From the NCBI GenBank assembly GCA_017416145.1, contig JAFQDD010000012.1, forward strand, positions 124,001 to 188,000: a stretch of DNA of 64,000 nt, in the 5' to 3' direction. Position numbers and translations under genes: made by a program. The first letter of the stretch is position 1. Each line of letters opens with the position of its first letter. Under the pieces are notes generated by a model. That model made no database searches. It saw nothing but the letters and a program-made list of their open reading frames with translations, and was not told the DNA's origin. Shown here one piece after another: positions 42,981 through 52,259 of the stretch. Origin of the DNA: Spirochaetaceae bacterium (GTDB taxonomy: Bacteria; Spirochaetota; Spirochaetia; Treponematales; Treponemataceae).

Positions 42981-43345
42981 GAAATTTAAGGGTGATTATT
43001 TAGCTATGAATATACGCGAAACAGACATATACGAAGAAGGTCGAAACGATGGAATTGTATTAGGCATTTCTCAAGGTGCTGAACAAAAAGCTATAGAAAC
43101 AGCTAGGAATTTTTTAAGTATGAATCTATCTCCTGAGCAAGTTGTACAAGGAACTGGACTTCCGCTTGAAATTGTGGAACAACTTGCAAAAGAGCAGACA
43201 AAGCAAAATCAACGAAAAATTTAGAGGTGATTATTTAGCTATGAATATTCGAGAAACAGACATATACGAAGAAGGCCGCAATGATGGAATTGCACAAGGA
43301 ATTGAACAAAAGGCTATTGAAACAGCTAAGAATTTCTTGAAATTG
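42735..43345 (+). repeat. 235-bp tandem direct repeat, out of frame (two full copies and a partial third)
   Basis: Copies begin at 42735, 42970 and 43205 (each at AAAATCAA); the internal ATG GAR-like start recurs at 42771, 43006 and 43241. Both periods are exactly 235 bp, which is one more than a multiple of three, so each copy lies in a different reading frame. The stop codon of the nuclease gene arises where it runs into the second copy. The third copy is truncated after about 140 bp. Confidence 0.93.
43006..43224 (+). CDS. Small ORF: free copy of the Rpn C-terminal domain (unit 2)
   Basis: 72 codons from the ATG at 43006, reading MNIRETDIYEEGRNDGIVLG and ending VEQLAKEQTKQNQRKI. It is intact and closely matches the nuclease C-terminus, with substitutions mostly conservative, suggesting selection or recent duplication. 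An AAGGGTG sequence lies about 12 bases before the ATG, a rather long spacing. It may be a separately translated antitoxin-like peptide or simply a duplication remnant. Confidence 0.35.
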   Translation: MNIRETDIYEEGRNDGIVLGISQGAEQKAIETARNFLSMNLSPEQVVQGTGLPLEIVEQLAKEQTKQNQRKI

Positions 43346-43348
43346 TAA
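43241..43348 (+). pseudogene. Truncated third copy of the Rpn C-terminal domain
   Basis: 35 codons from the ATG at 43241 (MNIRETDIYEEGRNDGIAQG, ending AKNFLKL). It lacks the second half of the unit, including the VVQGTGL segment, and one QGAEQ-like step. Probably a remnant of the array. Confidence 0.4.
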
Positions 43349-43404
43349 AAGATTTCTCTTTATTTAACAATAATAAAGTTGGAAAAACAAGTGGTATTTT
43401 TTTT

Positions 43405-43447
43405 TCATAAAAAAAGCCAGAGTTAGCATTTTTTTGCTTTCTCTGGC
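43405..43447. terminator. Bidirectional terminator between the Rpn repeats and the acyl-CoA synthetase genes
   Basis: GCCAGAG (43416-43422) and CTCTGGC (43441-43447) with a T-rich loop; an A-run on the plus strand provides the T-run for the minus-strand transcript. Confidence 0.7.
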
Positions 43448-43477
43448 CTTATCTTTTATTATTAAACTGTCAAAAAA

Positions 43478-45436
43478 CTACATCCACAAAGTTGCAATTT
43501 CGTCTTTGTAAAGTTCATTTACTTTATAACGCATTAGTTCTTGCTTTGCAGAAAGTTCTTTTCCAACTGTAAATGGTTCTGGAATACATTTGATTTTGAA
43601 AATCTTTTCGCAAGTTCTAAAACCATTTGAAGCAGAAATACGCTTACTAATATCATTCATAATGATACTTGTAATTTCTGGAGTATCAATCAATTCATTA
43701 TAACTTGCATGAGGAATATTATTTTCCTTTGCATAAGCCATAATTGTTTCTTTTGCAGGAACAATCAATGCACCAAGATATTTTTGGTCTTGTCCAAGAA
43801 TTACTGCTGTATCAATGTAAGTTGTGCTGTTTAGCGCAATTTCGATGGCTAGAGGCTCAATATTTTCACCACCAACCAAAACGATTGTATCTTTTGCACG
43901 ACCAGTGATTTTGATTTCACCGTCAACAGTTAGCATACCAAGGTCTCCAGTGTTAAACCAGCCACCTTCATACATTACAGATTCTGTAAGTTCAGGTTGT
44001 TTGTAGTAACCTTTCATAATTTGGTCACCTTTTGCAAAAACAAGACCTGTTTTTCCTGGTGGAAGTGGATCTAGAGATGTTGGAATACCATTTTTCTCAG
44101 CAACGATTTTTACATCAGCACAAGGGAAGATTTCACCAACACAACCTGGACGTGGATAACGTGGATTTCTAACTGAAAGAACTGGAGCACATTCTGTAAT
44201 TCCGTAGCCTTCAAGAAGTTTTAATCCAATAGCACGATAGAAATTATCAGTTTCTTTTTGTAGTGCTCCACCGCCAGAAATAGCAGCTTTAATTTGTCCA
44301 CCCATTTTTTCACGAACTTTTTTATAAACTAGAAGTTCTCCAAGTCCGTGAAGTGGCCATAATAGGATAAAAGGAATAATTCCCTTGATAAAATCCAAGA
44401 AACGTGGATATTTTTTGAATCGTGTTACACGACCAGTAACGTGATCCTTTGCCCAAGCATATTTTGCACCAACGCTAACAAAAAAGCGGAACATAGCGTA
44501 TTTTACGCCACCAGCTTTTTTCATAGCTTTAATAACGCCCTTTGCAAGAGAATCCCAAAGACGTGGAACCCCACACATCCATTGAGGCTTAATTGCAGCA
44601 AAGTCTGGAAGCATAATTGGAGCAACTGGTTTTGAATAAGCAAGTCCACTTCCAAAAGTAAAGCTAAAATATTGGATTGCACGTTCAAAACTGTGCCAAA
44701 CTGGAAGTACAGAAAGCCACATTTCACCTGGTTGAACAGGAAGAATTGATTTTACAACTTCACACTGAGCAATATAGTTTCTGTGAGTCAACATTACACC
44801 CTTTGGAGTTCCAGTTGTTCCAGAAGTATAAATCATTGTGGCATTGTCATTAGGATCAATAGCTTCCATACCATCTTCAATTTCTTTTTTTGATTCTGGT
44901 GTAACCAAAGTTTCAGCTTTTGCCAATAAATCAGAAAATAAAATAACTTCAAGATTTTTAGCTTTTGCTTTTTCTTCAGCTTCTGCCATATTATCACAAT
45001 CAAAAAGAATTGCTGTCTTTAAATCTGGCATTTCAGCATCAGAGTCTGTAACTTTGTAAAGTTGCTTTTCATTTTCAAAAATAGCAATTCTACAACCAGA
45101 AAAAGAAATGATATAAGTTATTTCTCGAGCCATAGAGTCACAGCCACGTGGAACATCAACAGCTCCAATTGACAACAACCCCATATCAGCCAAAAGCCAT
45201 TCTCGACGATTATCAGAAATCAATGCAACATTCTCACCTTTTTTAACATTTAATTGTTTAAAAGCAAGAGCCAAACCTAAAACTGTATTGTAAAAATCCT
45301 TATAAGAATAATTTACAAATTTTCCATCACTTCCCTTTGCAGCTTGGCAAACCATTTCTGGATATCTTTCAGCAGATTGTTTAAGCAACAAAGGCAAGTT
45401 TTTTGGTAATGTAGTATCAATAGCGTTCTTATTCAT
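43478..45436 (-). CDS. Long-chain acyl-CoA synthetase (AMP-forming), copy 1
   Basis: 652 residues. Activates fatty acids to acyl-CoA through an acyl-adenylate. The AMP-binding motif TMIYTSGTTGTPKGVMLTHR is near residue 200, then LLEGYGITECAPVLSVRNPR (A5 motif, about 420), GGWFNTGDLGMLTVDGEIKI (A7, about 490) and GRAKDTIVLVGGENIEP (A8). The family form is that of eukaryote-like FAA1/FadD15 proteins. It is second in a tandem pair, nine bases after copy 2, with no strong ribosome-binding site, so it is probably coupled. Spirochaetes rely on host lipids, which fits a fatty-acid salvage role. Confidence 0.9.
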   Translation of the reverse strand: MNKNAIDTTLPKNLPLLLKQSAERYPEMVCQAAKGSDGKFVNYSYKDFYNTVLGLALAFKQLNVKKGENVALISDNRREWLLADMGLLSIGAVDVPRGCDSMAREITYIISFSGCRIAIFENEKQLYKVTDSDAEMPDLKTAILFDCDNMAEAEEKAKAKNLEVILFSDLLAKAETLVTPESKKEIEDGMEAIDPNDNATMIYTSGTTGTPKGVMLTHRNYIAQCEVVKSILPVQPGEMWLSVLPVWHSFERAIQYFSFTFGSGLAYSKPVAPIMLPDFAAIKPQWMCGVPRLWDSLAKGVIKAMKKAGGVKYAMFRFFVSVGAKYAWAKDHVTGRVTRFKKYPRFLDFIKGIIPFILLWPLHGLGELLVYKKVREKMGGQIKAAISGGGALQKETDNFYRAIGLKLLEGYGITECAPVLSVRNPRYPRPGCVGEIFPCADVKIVAEKNGIPTSLDPLPPGKTGLVFAKGDQIMKGYYKQPELTESVMYEGGWFNTGDLGMLTVDGEIKITGRAKDTIVLVGGENIEPLAIEIALNSTTYIDTAVILGQDQKYLGALIVPAKETIMAYAKENNIPHASYNELIDTPEITSIIMNDISKRISASNGFRTCEKIFKIKCIPEPFTVGKELSAKQELMRYKVNELYKDEIATLWM

Positions 45437-45445
45437 ACTTATATT

Positions 45446-47416
45446 CTACTTGTCTTGGAATAATAATTCAATCTTTTTTTTGTATTTTGCGTTAATCTTA
45501 TGACGCATAAATTCCTGTTTTCCAGATAATTCTTCACCAATTTTGAAACTTTCAGATAATAGACAGAATGAATATACTCTTTCACAAGCTCTAAATCCAT
45601 TTTCTGCATTTACCTTTGTATCAATTTCAGTTCTAATCAAATTTTTGATTTCTGAAGTTTCAAGTAGAGTTTCATAGTCAGCAAAGTTGATTCCGTTTTC
45701 TTTTGCGTAACCTTCTACAGCATCGTGATCTGGAACAATCAATGCACCAAGATATTTTTTATCTTGACCAAGAACAACAGCAGCTTCAATATATGCACTT
45801 GATTTTAGAGCACTTTCTACAACTAGTGGTTCTACGTTTTCACCACCAAGTAATACGATAGTATCTTTTGCACGACCTGTGATTTTGATTTCGTTATCCA
45901 AAGTCATCATTCCAAGGTCACCAGTATTTAACCAACCATCTTTATCAAGAATTTCTGCTGTTAAATCAGGACGTTTATAATATCCTTTCATAATTTGTTC
46001 ACCACGAACAAGGATAAGACCTCTTTTTCCAGCAGGAAGTGGTTCTGAACTAATAATTTTGCCATGTTCTTCTTTTACAATTTTAGCTTCTACACAAGGC
46101 ATAATTACACCAACACAGCCAGGACGTGGCTTTCTGTAATCTCGCAAAGATAAAACTGGAGCAGTTTCTGTCATTCCGTAACCTTCGATTACAGAAATGT
46201 TGATAGCACGATAGAAAATGTCGATTTCTTTTTGAAGAGCACCACCGCCAGAAATTACGAAACGCATATTTCCACCGAATTTTGCTCTAATTTTGCTGAA
46301 AACTAATTTATCACCAAGTTTATCAAGAGGCCACAACAAAACAAAAGGAATAATTGATACAAGAATATCAAGAGGTCTAAAACGTGGCTTAAATCTACAA
46401 ATTCGACCAGTTAAAAGCTCGTACATTTTACAATATTTTTTTCCAATAGAAAGGAAGAACTTAAACATAAAGAATTTAAATCCACCTTCTTTTTTCATAG
46501 CACGATTGATTCCAGTTGCCAAAGATTCCCAAACACGAGGAACACCACACATAAAATCAGGTTTAATTTCTGCCATGTCAGGAAGCATAATTGGAGCAGC
46601 TGGTTTTGAATAACATAATGAGCATTTCAAAGTCATTGGGATATATTGGAAAATACGCTCAAAAATGTGCCATACAGGAAGAACAGACATATAATCATCT
46701 TTTTCTTTGATAGGAAGAACGTAACCAATTACTTCTAATTGAACCAAGAAATTTTTGTGAGTTAGCATTACACCTTTTGGAGTACCAGTTGTTCCAGATG
46801 TAAAAATCAAAGTACAGATTTCATCTGCGTCTGTAAGTTCCATTTCGGCTTCTACACGAGCTTTTCTGTTAGGATTATCAAAAGCAATTTGTTTTCCAAG
46901 AGACAACAAATCCTCAAAAGTGTAAACTTTTATGTCCTTTGCCATAGCTTTTTCTAGAACTTCAGCAGAAGGAGCATCGAACAAAATTGCAGTTTTTACA
47001 TTTGGAGCTTTGTCAGCATTATCCAAAAGTTTTTCTAGTTGTTTTCCATTTTCAAAAAATGAGTGCAAACAATCAGCATAATCAAGAATATAACAGATTT
47101 CTGTACTCATAGTATCGCATCCACGAGGAACGTCAGCAGCACCCAAAGAAAGAAGTGCTAAGTCTGTAACAAGCCATTCACGACGGTTGTCAGCAATTAA
47201 ACCAACATGACTTCCACGTTTTACACCAATTTCTTGCATAGCAATAGCAAATGCCAAAATATCAGAATAAGTTTCTTTATAAGTGTAACTTACATATTTT
47301 CCATCTTTATTTCTCGCACGTTGACAAACATAGTCGCCATAATTCCAAGCTCTATCTTTCATCAACAATGGAAGATTTTTAGGTAATGATTTATCTACAA
47401 TAACTTGATTTTTCAT
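45446..47416 (-). CDS. Long-chain acyl-CoA synthetase (AMP-forming), copy 2
   Basis: 656 residues from the ATG at 47416, which has GAGGGG five bases upstream; the ATG at 47428 would place that ribosome-binding site inside the gene. Same architecture as its neighbour: ICTLIFTSGTTGTPKGVMLT, then VIEGYGMTETAPVLSLRDY, DGWLNTGDLGMMTLDNEIKI and GRAKDTIVLLGGENVEPL. The two proteins align along their whole length and are clearly a tandem duplication that has since diverged, perhaps with different chain-length preferences. Confidence 0.9.
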   Translation of the reverse strand: MKNQVIVDKSLPKNLPLLMKDRAWNYGDYVCQRARNKDGKYVSYTYKETYSDILAFAIAMQEIGVKRGSHVGLIADNRREWLVTDLALLSLGAADVPRGCDTMSTEICYILDYADCLHSFFENGKQLEKLLDNADKAPNVKTAILFDAPSAEVLEKAMAKDIKVYTFEDLLSLGKQIAFDNPNRKARVEAEMELTDADEICTLIFTSGTTGTPKGVMLTHKNFLVQLEVIGYVLPIKEKDDYMSVLPVWHIFERIFQYIPMTLKCSLCYSKPAAPIMLPDMAEIKPDFMCGVPRVWESLATGINRAMKKEGGFKFFMFKFFLSIGKKYCKMYELLTGRICRFKPRFRPLDILVSIIPFVLLWPLDKLGDKLVFSKIRAKFGGNMRFVISGGGALQKEIDIFYRAINISVIEGYGMTETAPVLSLRDYRKPRPGCVGVIMPCVEAKIVKEEHGKIISSEPLPAGKRGLILVRGEQIMKGYYKRPDLTAEILDKDGWLNTGDLGMMTLDNEIKITGRAKDTIVLLGGENVEPLVVESALKSSAYIEAAVVLGQDKKYLGALIVPDHDAVEGYAKENGINFADYETLLETSEIKNLIRTEIDTKVNAENGFRACERVYSFCLLSESFKIGEELSGKQEFMRHKINAKYKKKIELLFQDK

Positions 47417-47508
47417 TTTTCCCCTCATATAAACAATTTAATATCTATTATGACATTATCACGTTTTTCGTAAATCTGCAAGAGGTTTTAAACATTTTTT
47501 TAATTTTT

Positions 47509-47544
47509 GTCAAAAAAAGGCGACAGAAAAAAATCTGTCGCCTT
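47509..47544 (-). terminator. Terminator of the phase-variable lipoprotein gene
   Basis: AAGGCGACAGA (47517-47527) and TCTGTCGCCTT (47534-47544) form an 11-bp perfect stem; on the minus strand it is followed by TTTTTTT. Confidence 0.88.
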
Positions 47545-47565
47545 CGAGAGGAATGTTTTTATGGG

Positions 47566-50500
47566 TTATTGTTTGGGGTAAAGTGTAGCAAAATATCTAA
47601 CTATAACTGTATATTCATAGCCATTTAGTTCAAAATCTACATTACAAACAAGTATATAATAGCCATCTTTTTCTACAAATTCTTCAAATTGATGAGGCAT
47701 TTCTATAGTGCATTCTGATTTTTGTCCATCACTCCAAGTAATAGTATTTCCATTTACGATTCCAGTAAGTCTAAATTCCTCAGAAGTATAGCTTTCTAAG
47801 CATATTGAACCATCTTCTAATTTTGAAAATTCCAAATAACTATTTTCTGGTTGATTAAAACCTGGCTTGAAGTTTTCAGTTTCTAGTATGGTTTCAAAAT
47901 CTACATCAAATCCTTTAAAATCTGCATCATCAATTAGTAATAAATCATCTCCAATTATTTGATACATATAAGTTAGCATAAAAGCCTCATTAGGCAGACT
48001 ATAAATTTCATAGAATTCATCCAAAGATTCACAACCTAATATTTCTAATAAATCTTCCTCAGATTCAACTTCCAATCCATCCATTGCTTTTTGTAAAAAT
48101 TGTTCTGCTGGTAAACTAATATATAAATATTCTCCATTTCCAAATGCACATCCAATAGGTTTCAAATTGAAAATACCTTTTTCGGAGTCTACAGAATATT
48201 TTGCAATAGAACGCATTTTCATTTTTCCAGATTCATATATATTTTCATAAGTTCCATCTGTATTAAAAATATGTTTATCTATAGTTGTTTTAAGATTTCC
48301 GTCTGCACCTTGATAAGTTTCTTCATACATAAAAGTTTTTCCAGCTAAATTATCATCTCCAACAGTTTCTGGAAGAGGTTCTCCTTTTTCAAGATAAATA
48401 TTGATTAAGATTAAAAAATCATTTGTTGTTAAATTTTCTAAATCAACATTTTTTGCATCAGAACACCATTGATACTCATTATTTTCTCCAAATGGATGAT
48501 ATTTCAATTCTACCTCAACATATCCTAAAAATGGACTTATTTCTCCTTTTTGTAAAGACATTTCATAGGAATATTCAACCTCAAAATCTGTCTTTTTAAT
48601 TTCTGTAATTTTAGGTTCTAATACCATTTTATTATTGTCCACATCACTGATTTCAACCGAAAAGTGATTTTTAGAAGATATGTCTGTTCCTAATTGGTCA
48701 CAATAATCAATAACATTTGTAACAGAAACAGTTCCAGTAAGTTTTGTGGCAGTATCATCATCAGGAAGTTTTGACCAACCTGAAATATTAAGAATTATTT
48801 TTTTAGTTTCATAATTCATTGTATAATCAACATTTTCTACTAATCCATTTGATTGTATAAAATCCAACAATTTGATCAAATAATCTGTTTTTGAATAATT
48901 AGAATTTCCAAAAGACAACTCCATAGTCCATTTTTCAAATTGACTTTTTTCACCTTTTTCAAAATTGAAAATATCTCCCATACTAATTACACCGTTAATT
49001 GAAAATGTGTCATCTTTTAGTTCACTTGTTTCAAACCTAACAGAATAAAAACTTTCGCCCATTTTTATCGTTGCTTTTCTATTCTCAACTTTGTAAGTAA
49101 AACTATGTTCCTCTATATATTCATTTCCATAATCTATTCCATTGTAACTAGTTCCTATCAAGGCGAAAATTCCATTCTCATCATCAACAAATTCCATATA
49201 TCCACGTACTGATTCATCAACTCTTGCAATATAAAATTTATTTTTGTAATAATTTGTTGTATCTATATAGTCGATTGGTATTTCAATATCTAATTTTGTA
49301 TCACTTGTTAATTTATACTCTTCTACAAAATTTTCTCTCGTAACTTTATTATTGTTGAAAGGTTGATAAATTACCTCCAAAATAACTTCTACATCACTTG
49401 GTAAATAAATTTCATAAGAAAAGAAAATTTTCCCGTCATTTGTATATCGCTTATCTAAAATACAATCTGCTATCTTATATGAAATTTGACCAATATGTGG
49501 ACGAATAGAAATTGGATTTTCACTTAATACTTCTCCAAATTCAAGCCCTTTTGTTTCAACATTATCAACAATGATTGAGCCAGATAATTTATGTAACTTT
49601 GTAAAGTTTTGGCTAAGATTTTTATTAGTAAAATCTGCACATATTACCTTTTGGGAAGCAGAACTGATAGTCAAAGGATAATCAGCAGTTGATGAACTTT
49701 GGAAAGTTGAGCCATCATAATATGCTATAAAATCTCCAACAGAAATTTTATTTACTTCCTTAACTCCTTGAATAATCAAATCATAATTTCTATCTGACAA
49801 TGTCTCTGAATTATAACCAACATTTATTGTAGTTTGCCCATTTTCCAAAGCAACTGTTTTTTTAAACGAATAACTGTTTCTATCATCAATGCAATACCTA
49901 AAAATAAAATTCACAGTTGTTATTTCTTTTGGTACTTTTATAGCTGCTACTAATACATTTTCATTATTTTCTAAAGTATCTACAAATTCATCATCTACAT
50001 ATTCTACAAACTCATTAGAAAAATCCAAAGATTTTTTATAATCTATTCCATTTAGTGAAAATGTAACTTCATATTTACATTCTGCAGGTTTCCAAACTAC
50101 AGTACAATCAGATTTTTGACCATTTTCCCATTTTATTTTATTATCAGAATATAAAGTACCTGATAGCTCTTTTGTATCATCACTTGGGTTTTCTTTTACA
50201 GTTATAGAACTTGACTTATAAGACTTGTAAAGTTTTAATACAGGTTTATCATTATATTCAAGTCTATATGGTCTTTGCTCCGTAATGTTATTATTCTTTT
50301 CTTCATTATAAAACTCTTCCCAATTACTAAAGCCCTTTTCTTTTAACCAAGTACTTAAAGTGTCATCAGTTAAATTATTTTCGGTTTTTGTTATTTTTTT
50401 GTATTCATCTGAAGAAGGAAATGTTTTTTCAAGAACCAAAATTGTCATTTCTTCATTGACAGAGTATTTATAAGTTGCACTTATTTCATCTTCACCGTTT

Positions 50501-50817
50501 TTTTCAACATATTCTACAGTTCCATCATCATTAAATACATATGATTCTTTCATATTATCTAAAACATATGTAAAGGATTTTCCTTGTAGTTCATTAGATA
50601 TATTATTTCCATCAGAATTGGAATTCCCATTTGAATTATTGTTAGAATTGTTATTAGAACTATCATTAGAATTATTATCATCACTTGGTTTTTCTGTTTG
50701 ATTTCCAGAATCTTCAACAGCAGGATTACCGCCCCCAGAACTTGGATTTTCACATCCTAAAAAAATAACACTTAATACAAGCATTATTCCAAAAAAAATT
50801 TTTAAACAAGACTTCAT
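47566..50817 (-). CDS. Large surface-type lipoprotein under a homopolymer-containing promoter
   Basis: 1083 residues. Lipoprotein signal peptide MKSCLKIFFGIMLVLSVIFL followed by GCEN, with the acylated Cys at 22. A low-complexity Asn/Ser/Asp linker (residues 25-75) precedes several beta-rich modules. Related pieces occur at both ends: GKSFTYVLDNMKESYVFNDD near residue 80 and GKTFMYEETYQGADGNLKTT near 845, and WENGQKSDCTVVW versus WSDGQKSECTIEM. This indicates an internally duplicated lipocalin-like domain separated by two longer beta-sandwich modules. No catalytic motif. It has GGAG before the ATG and an 87-base leader. The promoter spacer contains ten consecutive G, so expression is probably phase-variable. 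Export to the outer surface is inferred. Confidence 0.72.
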   Translation of the reverse strand: MKSCLKIFFGIMLVLSVIFLGCENPSSGGGNPAVEDSGNQTEKPSDDNNSNDSSNNNSNNNSNGNSNSDGNNISNELQGKSFTYVLDNMKESYVFNDDGTVEYVEKNGEDEISATYKYSVNEEMTILVLEKTFPSSDEYKKITKTENNLTDDTLSTWLKEKGFSNWEEFYNEEKNNNITEQRPYRLEYNDKPVLKLYKSYKSSSITVKENPSDDTKELSGTLYSDNKIKWENGQKSDCTVVWKPAECKYEVTFSLNGIDYKKSLDFSNEFVEYVDDEFVDTLENNENVLVAAIKVPKEITTVNFIFRYCIDDRNSYSFKKTVALENGQTTINVGYNSETLSDRNYDLIIQGVKEVNKISVGDFIAYYDGSTFQSSSTADYPLTISSASQKVICADFTNKNLSQNFTKLHKLSGSIIVDNVETKGLEFGEVLSENPISIRPHIGQISYKIADCILDKRYTNDGKIFFSYEIYLPSDVEVILEVIYQPFNNNKVTRENFVEEYKLTSDTKLDIEIPIDYIDTTNYYKNKFYIARVDESVRGYMEFVDDENGIFALIGTSYNGIDYGNEYIEEHSFTYKVENRKATIKMGESFYSVRFETSELKDDTFSINGVISMGDIFNFEKGEKSQFEKWTMELSFGNSNYSKTDYLIKLLDFIQSNGLVENVDYTMNYETKKIILNISGWSKLPDDDTATKLTGTVSVTNVIDYCDQLGTDISSKNHFSVEISDVDNNKMVLEPKITEIKKTDFEVEYSYEMSLQKGEISPFLGYVEVELKYHPFGENNEYQWCSDAKNVDLENLTTNDFLILINIYLEKGEPLPETVGDDNLAGKTFMYEETYQGADGNLKTTIDKHIFNTDGTYENIYESGKMKMRSIAKYSVDSEKGIFNLKPIGCAFGNGEYLYISLPAEQFLQKAMDGLEVESEEDLLEILGCESLDEFYEIYSLPNEAFMLTYMYQIIGDDLLLIDDADFKGFDVDFETILETENFKPGFNQPENSYLEFSKLEDGSICLESYTSEEFRLTGIVNGNTITWSDGQKSECTIEMPHQFEEFVEKDGYYILVCNVDFELNGYEYTVIVRYFATLYPKQ

Positions 50818-50910
50818 AAAACACTCCTAATCAAGGATTACTCAGAAAAAACACTCCAATTTCATATTCAAAGAAGTCTTTTTCTTTTCTCCTTACATAT
50901 TATGGAAATA

Positions 50911-50941
50911 ATCATACCCCCCCCCCGACCTTTCCTGTCAA
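50911..50941 (-). promoter_or_regulatory. Lipoprotein promoter with a G10 tract in the spacer (candidate phase-variation switch)
   Basis: Minus strand: perfect -35 TTGACA (50941-50936), a 19-base spacer made of GGAAAGGTC plus ten G (50935-50917), then -10 TATGAT (50916-50911). The spacing is two bases longer than optimal at G10 and would become 17 at G8 and 18 at G9. Confidence 0.82.
50917..50926. repeat. Homopolymer C10 (G10 on the minus strand)
   Basis: Ten uninterrupted C on the plus strand; the longest G/C homopolymer I see in an A+T-rich window. A second, interrupted C-rich run (C5-T-C5, 50970-50980) lies just upstream of the thiI promoter. Confidence 0.95.
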
Positions 50942-50985
50942 GCATTTTATTTTTACATTCCAAAAAAAACCCCCTCCCCCAATTA

Positions 50986-51014
50986 TTTACAAACTCCTGT
51001 ATTTCCATTAAACT
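50986..51014 (+). promoter_or_regulatory. thiI promoter, predicted leaderless
   Basis: TTTACA (50986-50991), a 17-base spacer and TAAACT (51009-51014); the thiI ATG begins six bases later, with no Shine-Dalgarno sequence. Confidence 0.55.
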
Positions 51015-51020
51015 GAAAAC

Positions 51021-52259
51021 ATGTCAAAAGCAATCGATTTTTCAGAAACCTACCTTGTTCAAGTAGGCGAACTAACACTAAAAGGCGGCAACATTAAAGA
51101 CTTTGAAAAACGCCTTGTTCAAAACTTACAATTATATCTAGAAAAAGTTCACGCAAGAGTTCATTTACGTGCCGGAAGAATGTACGTTGAATGTCCCCCA
51201 GAATCCTGTGAAGCTGTAGAATACGCCCTAAATCATCTAATTGGAATAACAGGCTGGGCAAAAGCACGAGTTTGTTCAAAAGATATAGAAGATATTAAAA
51301 AAGCTTGTTTAGAAATTGCCCTAGAAGCAAAAGAAAAAGGTCTAAAAACCTTCAAAATTGAAACTCGCCGTCCAGATAAATCATTTCCACTTACCTCATA
51401 CGAAACAAACTGCGAAGCCGCAGGAGACATTTTTGACCAAGGCATCCTTCAAGTAGACGTAAAAAAACCAGACATAATGATTCGAGTTGAAATCCGAGAA
51501 AAATGCTTTGTCTACGGAAACGCAAACAAAGGCTGCCGTGGTTTACCAGTTGGAACCGGCGGAAAAGGCCTACTTTTGCTTTCAGGTGGCCTAGACAGCC
51601 CAGTTGCTGGTTACAGAATGATGCGCCGAGGCATGAAAGTTGAATGTTGCTACTTCCACGCATACCCATACACATCAGAAGAAGCTCAAAAAAAAGTAGA
51701 AGACTTAGCCCAAATCATTTCCCAATACGGGGTTGAAACTCACATTAACATTATTCCATTTACAGACGTGCAAATGCGCATCAAAGAAGTTACCCGCAGC
51801 CACGAACCACTAAACGGCGTTCCTGCAGAAGCATTTTCCACCCTACTACTTAGAATGTGCATGATGAAAACCGCAAACCTCGTGGCAAAATTTATAAAAT
51901 GCCAATGCCTAATCACAGGAGAAAGCCTTGGCCAAGTTGCAAGTCAAACCCTAGAAAATATGGCAGTTACAGAAAGCTGTTGTGAACTTCCACTATTACG
52001 CCCACTAGTTGGCATGGACAAAGAAGAAATCGTTACAATCGCAAAAGAAATCGGAACTTACGAAACCTCAATATTGCCCTACGAAGATTGCTGCGTACTT
52101 TTCTCACCAAAACACCCAGTAATCAAAGCAAAATTAGAAGACGCCCACACCCTTTATAACGCCCTAAACGTAGAAGACCTAATCCAAGAGGCATTCAAAA
52201 ACCGAGAAATCAAAATGTTTAGCGCCCGAAATTACGTTTGGGACAACTTTGGAGACTAA
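51021..52259 (+). CDS. thiI: tRNA 4-thiouridine synthase ThiI
   Basis: Adenylates U8 of tRNA and transfers sulfur to make s4U; also involved in thiamine thiazole synthesis in some bacteria. 412 residues: ferredoxin-like and THUMP domains in the first 165 residues (GELTLKGGNIKDFEKRLVQN), then the PP-loop LLLSGGLDSPVAGY near residue 186 and the C-terminal motif CLITGESLGQVASQTLEN, with EDCCVLFSPKHP. The C-terminal rhodanese domain of E. coli ThiI is absent, as in many bacteria, so sulfur must come from another carrier. Codons ending in C look more frequent than in neighbouring genes, but I have not counted them. Confidence 0.95.
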   Translation: MSKAIDFSETYLVQVGELTLKGGNIKDFEKRLVQNLQLYLEKVHARVHLRAGRMYVECPPESCEAVEYALNHLIGITGWAKARVCSKDIEDIKKACLEIALEAKEKGLKTFKIETRRPDKSFPLTSYETNCEAAGDIFDQGILQVDVKKPDIMIRVEIREKCFVYGNANKGCRGLPVGTGGKGLLLLSGGLDSPVAGYRMMRRGMKVECCYFHAYPYTSEEAQKKVEDLAQIISQYGVETHINIIPFTDVQMRIKEVTRSHEPLNGVPAEAFSTLLLRMCMMKTANLVAKFIKCQCLITGESLGQVASQTLENMAVTESCCELPLLRPLVGMDKEEIVTIAKEIGTYETSILPYEDCCVLFSPKHPVIKAKLEDAHTLYNALNVEDLIQEAFKNREIKMFSARNYVWDNFGD

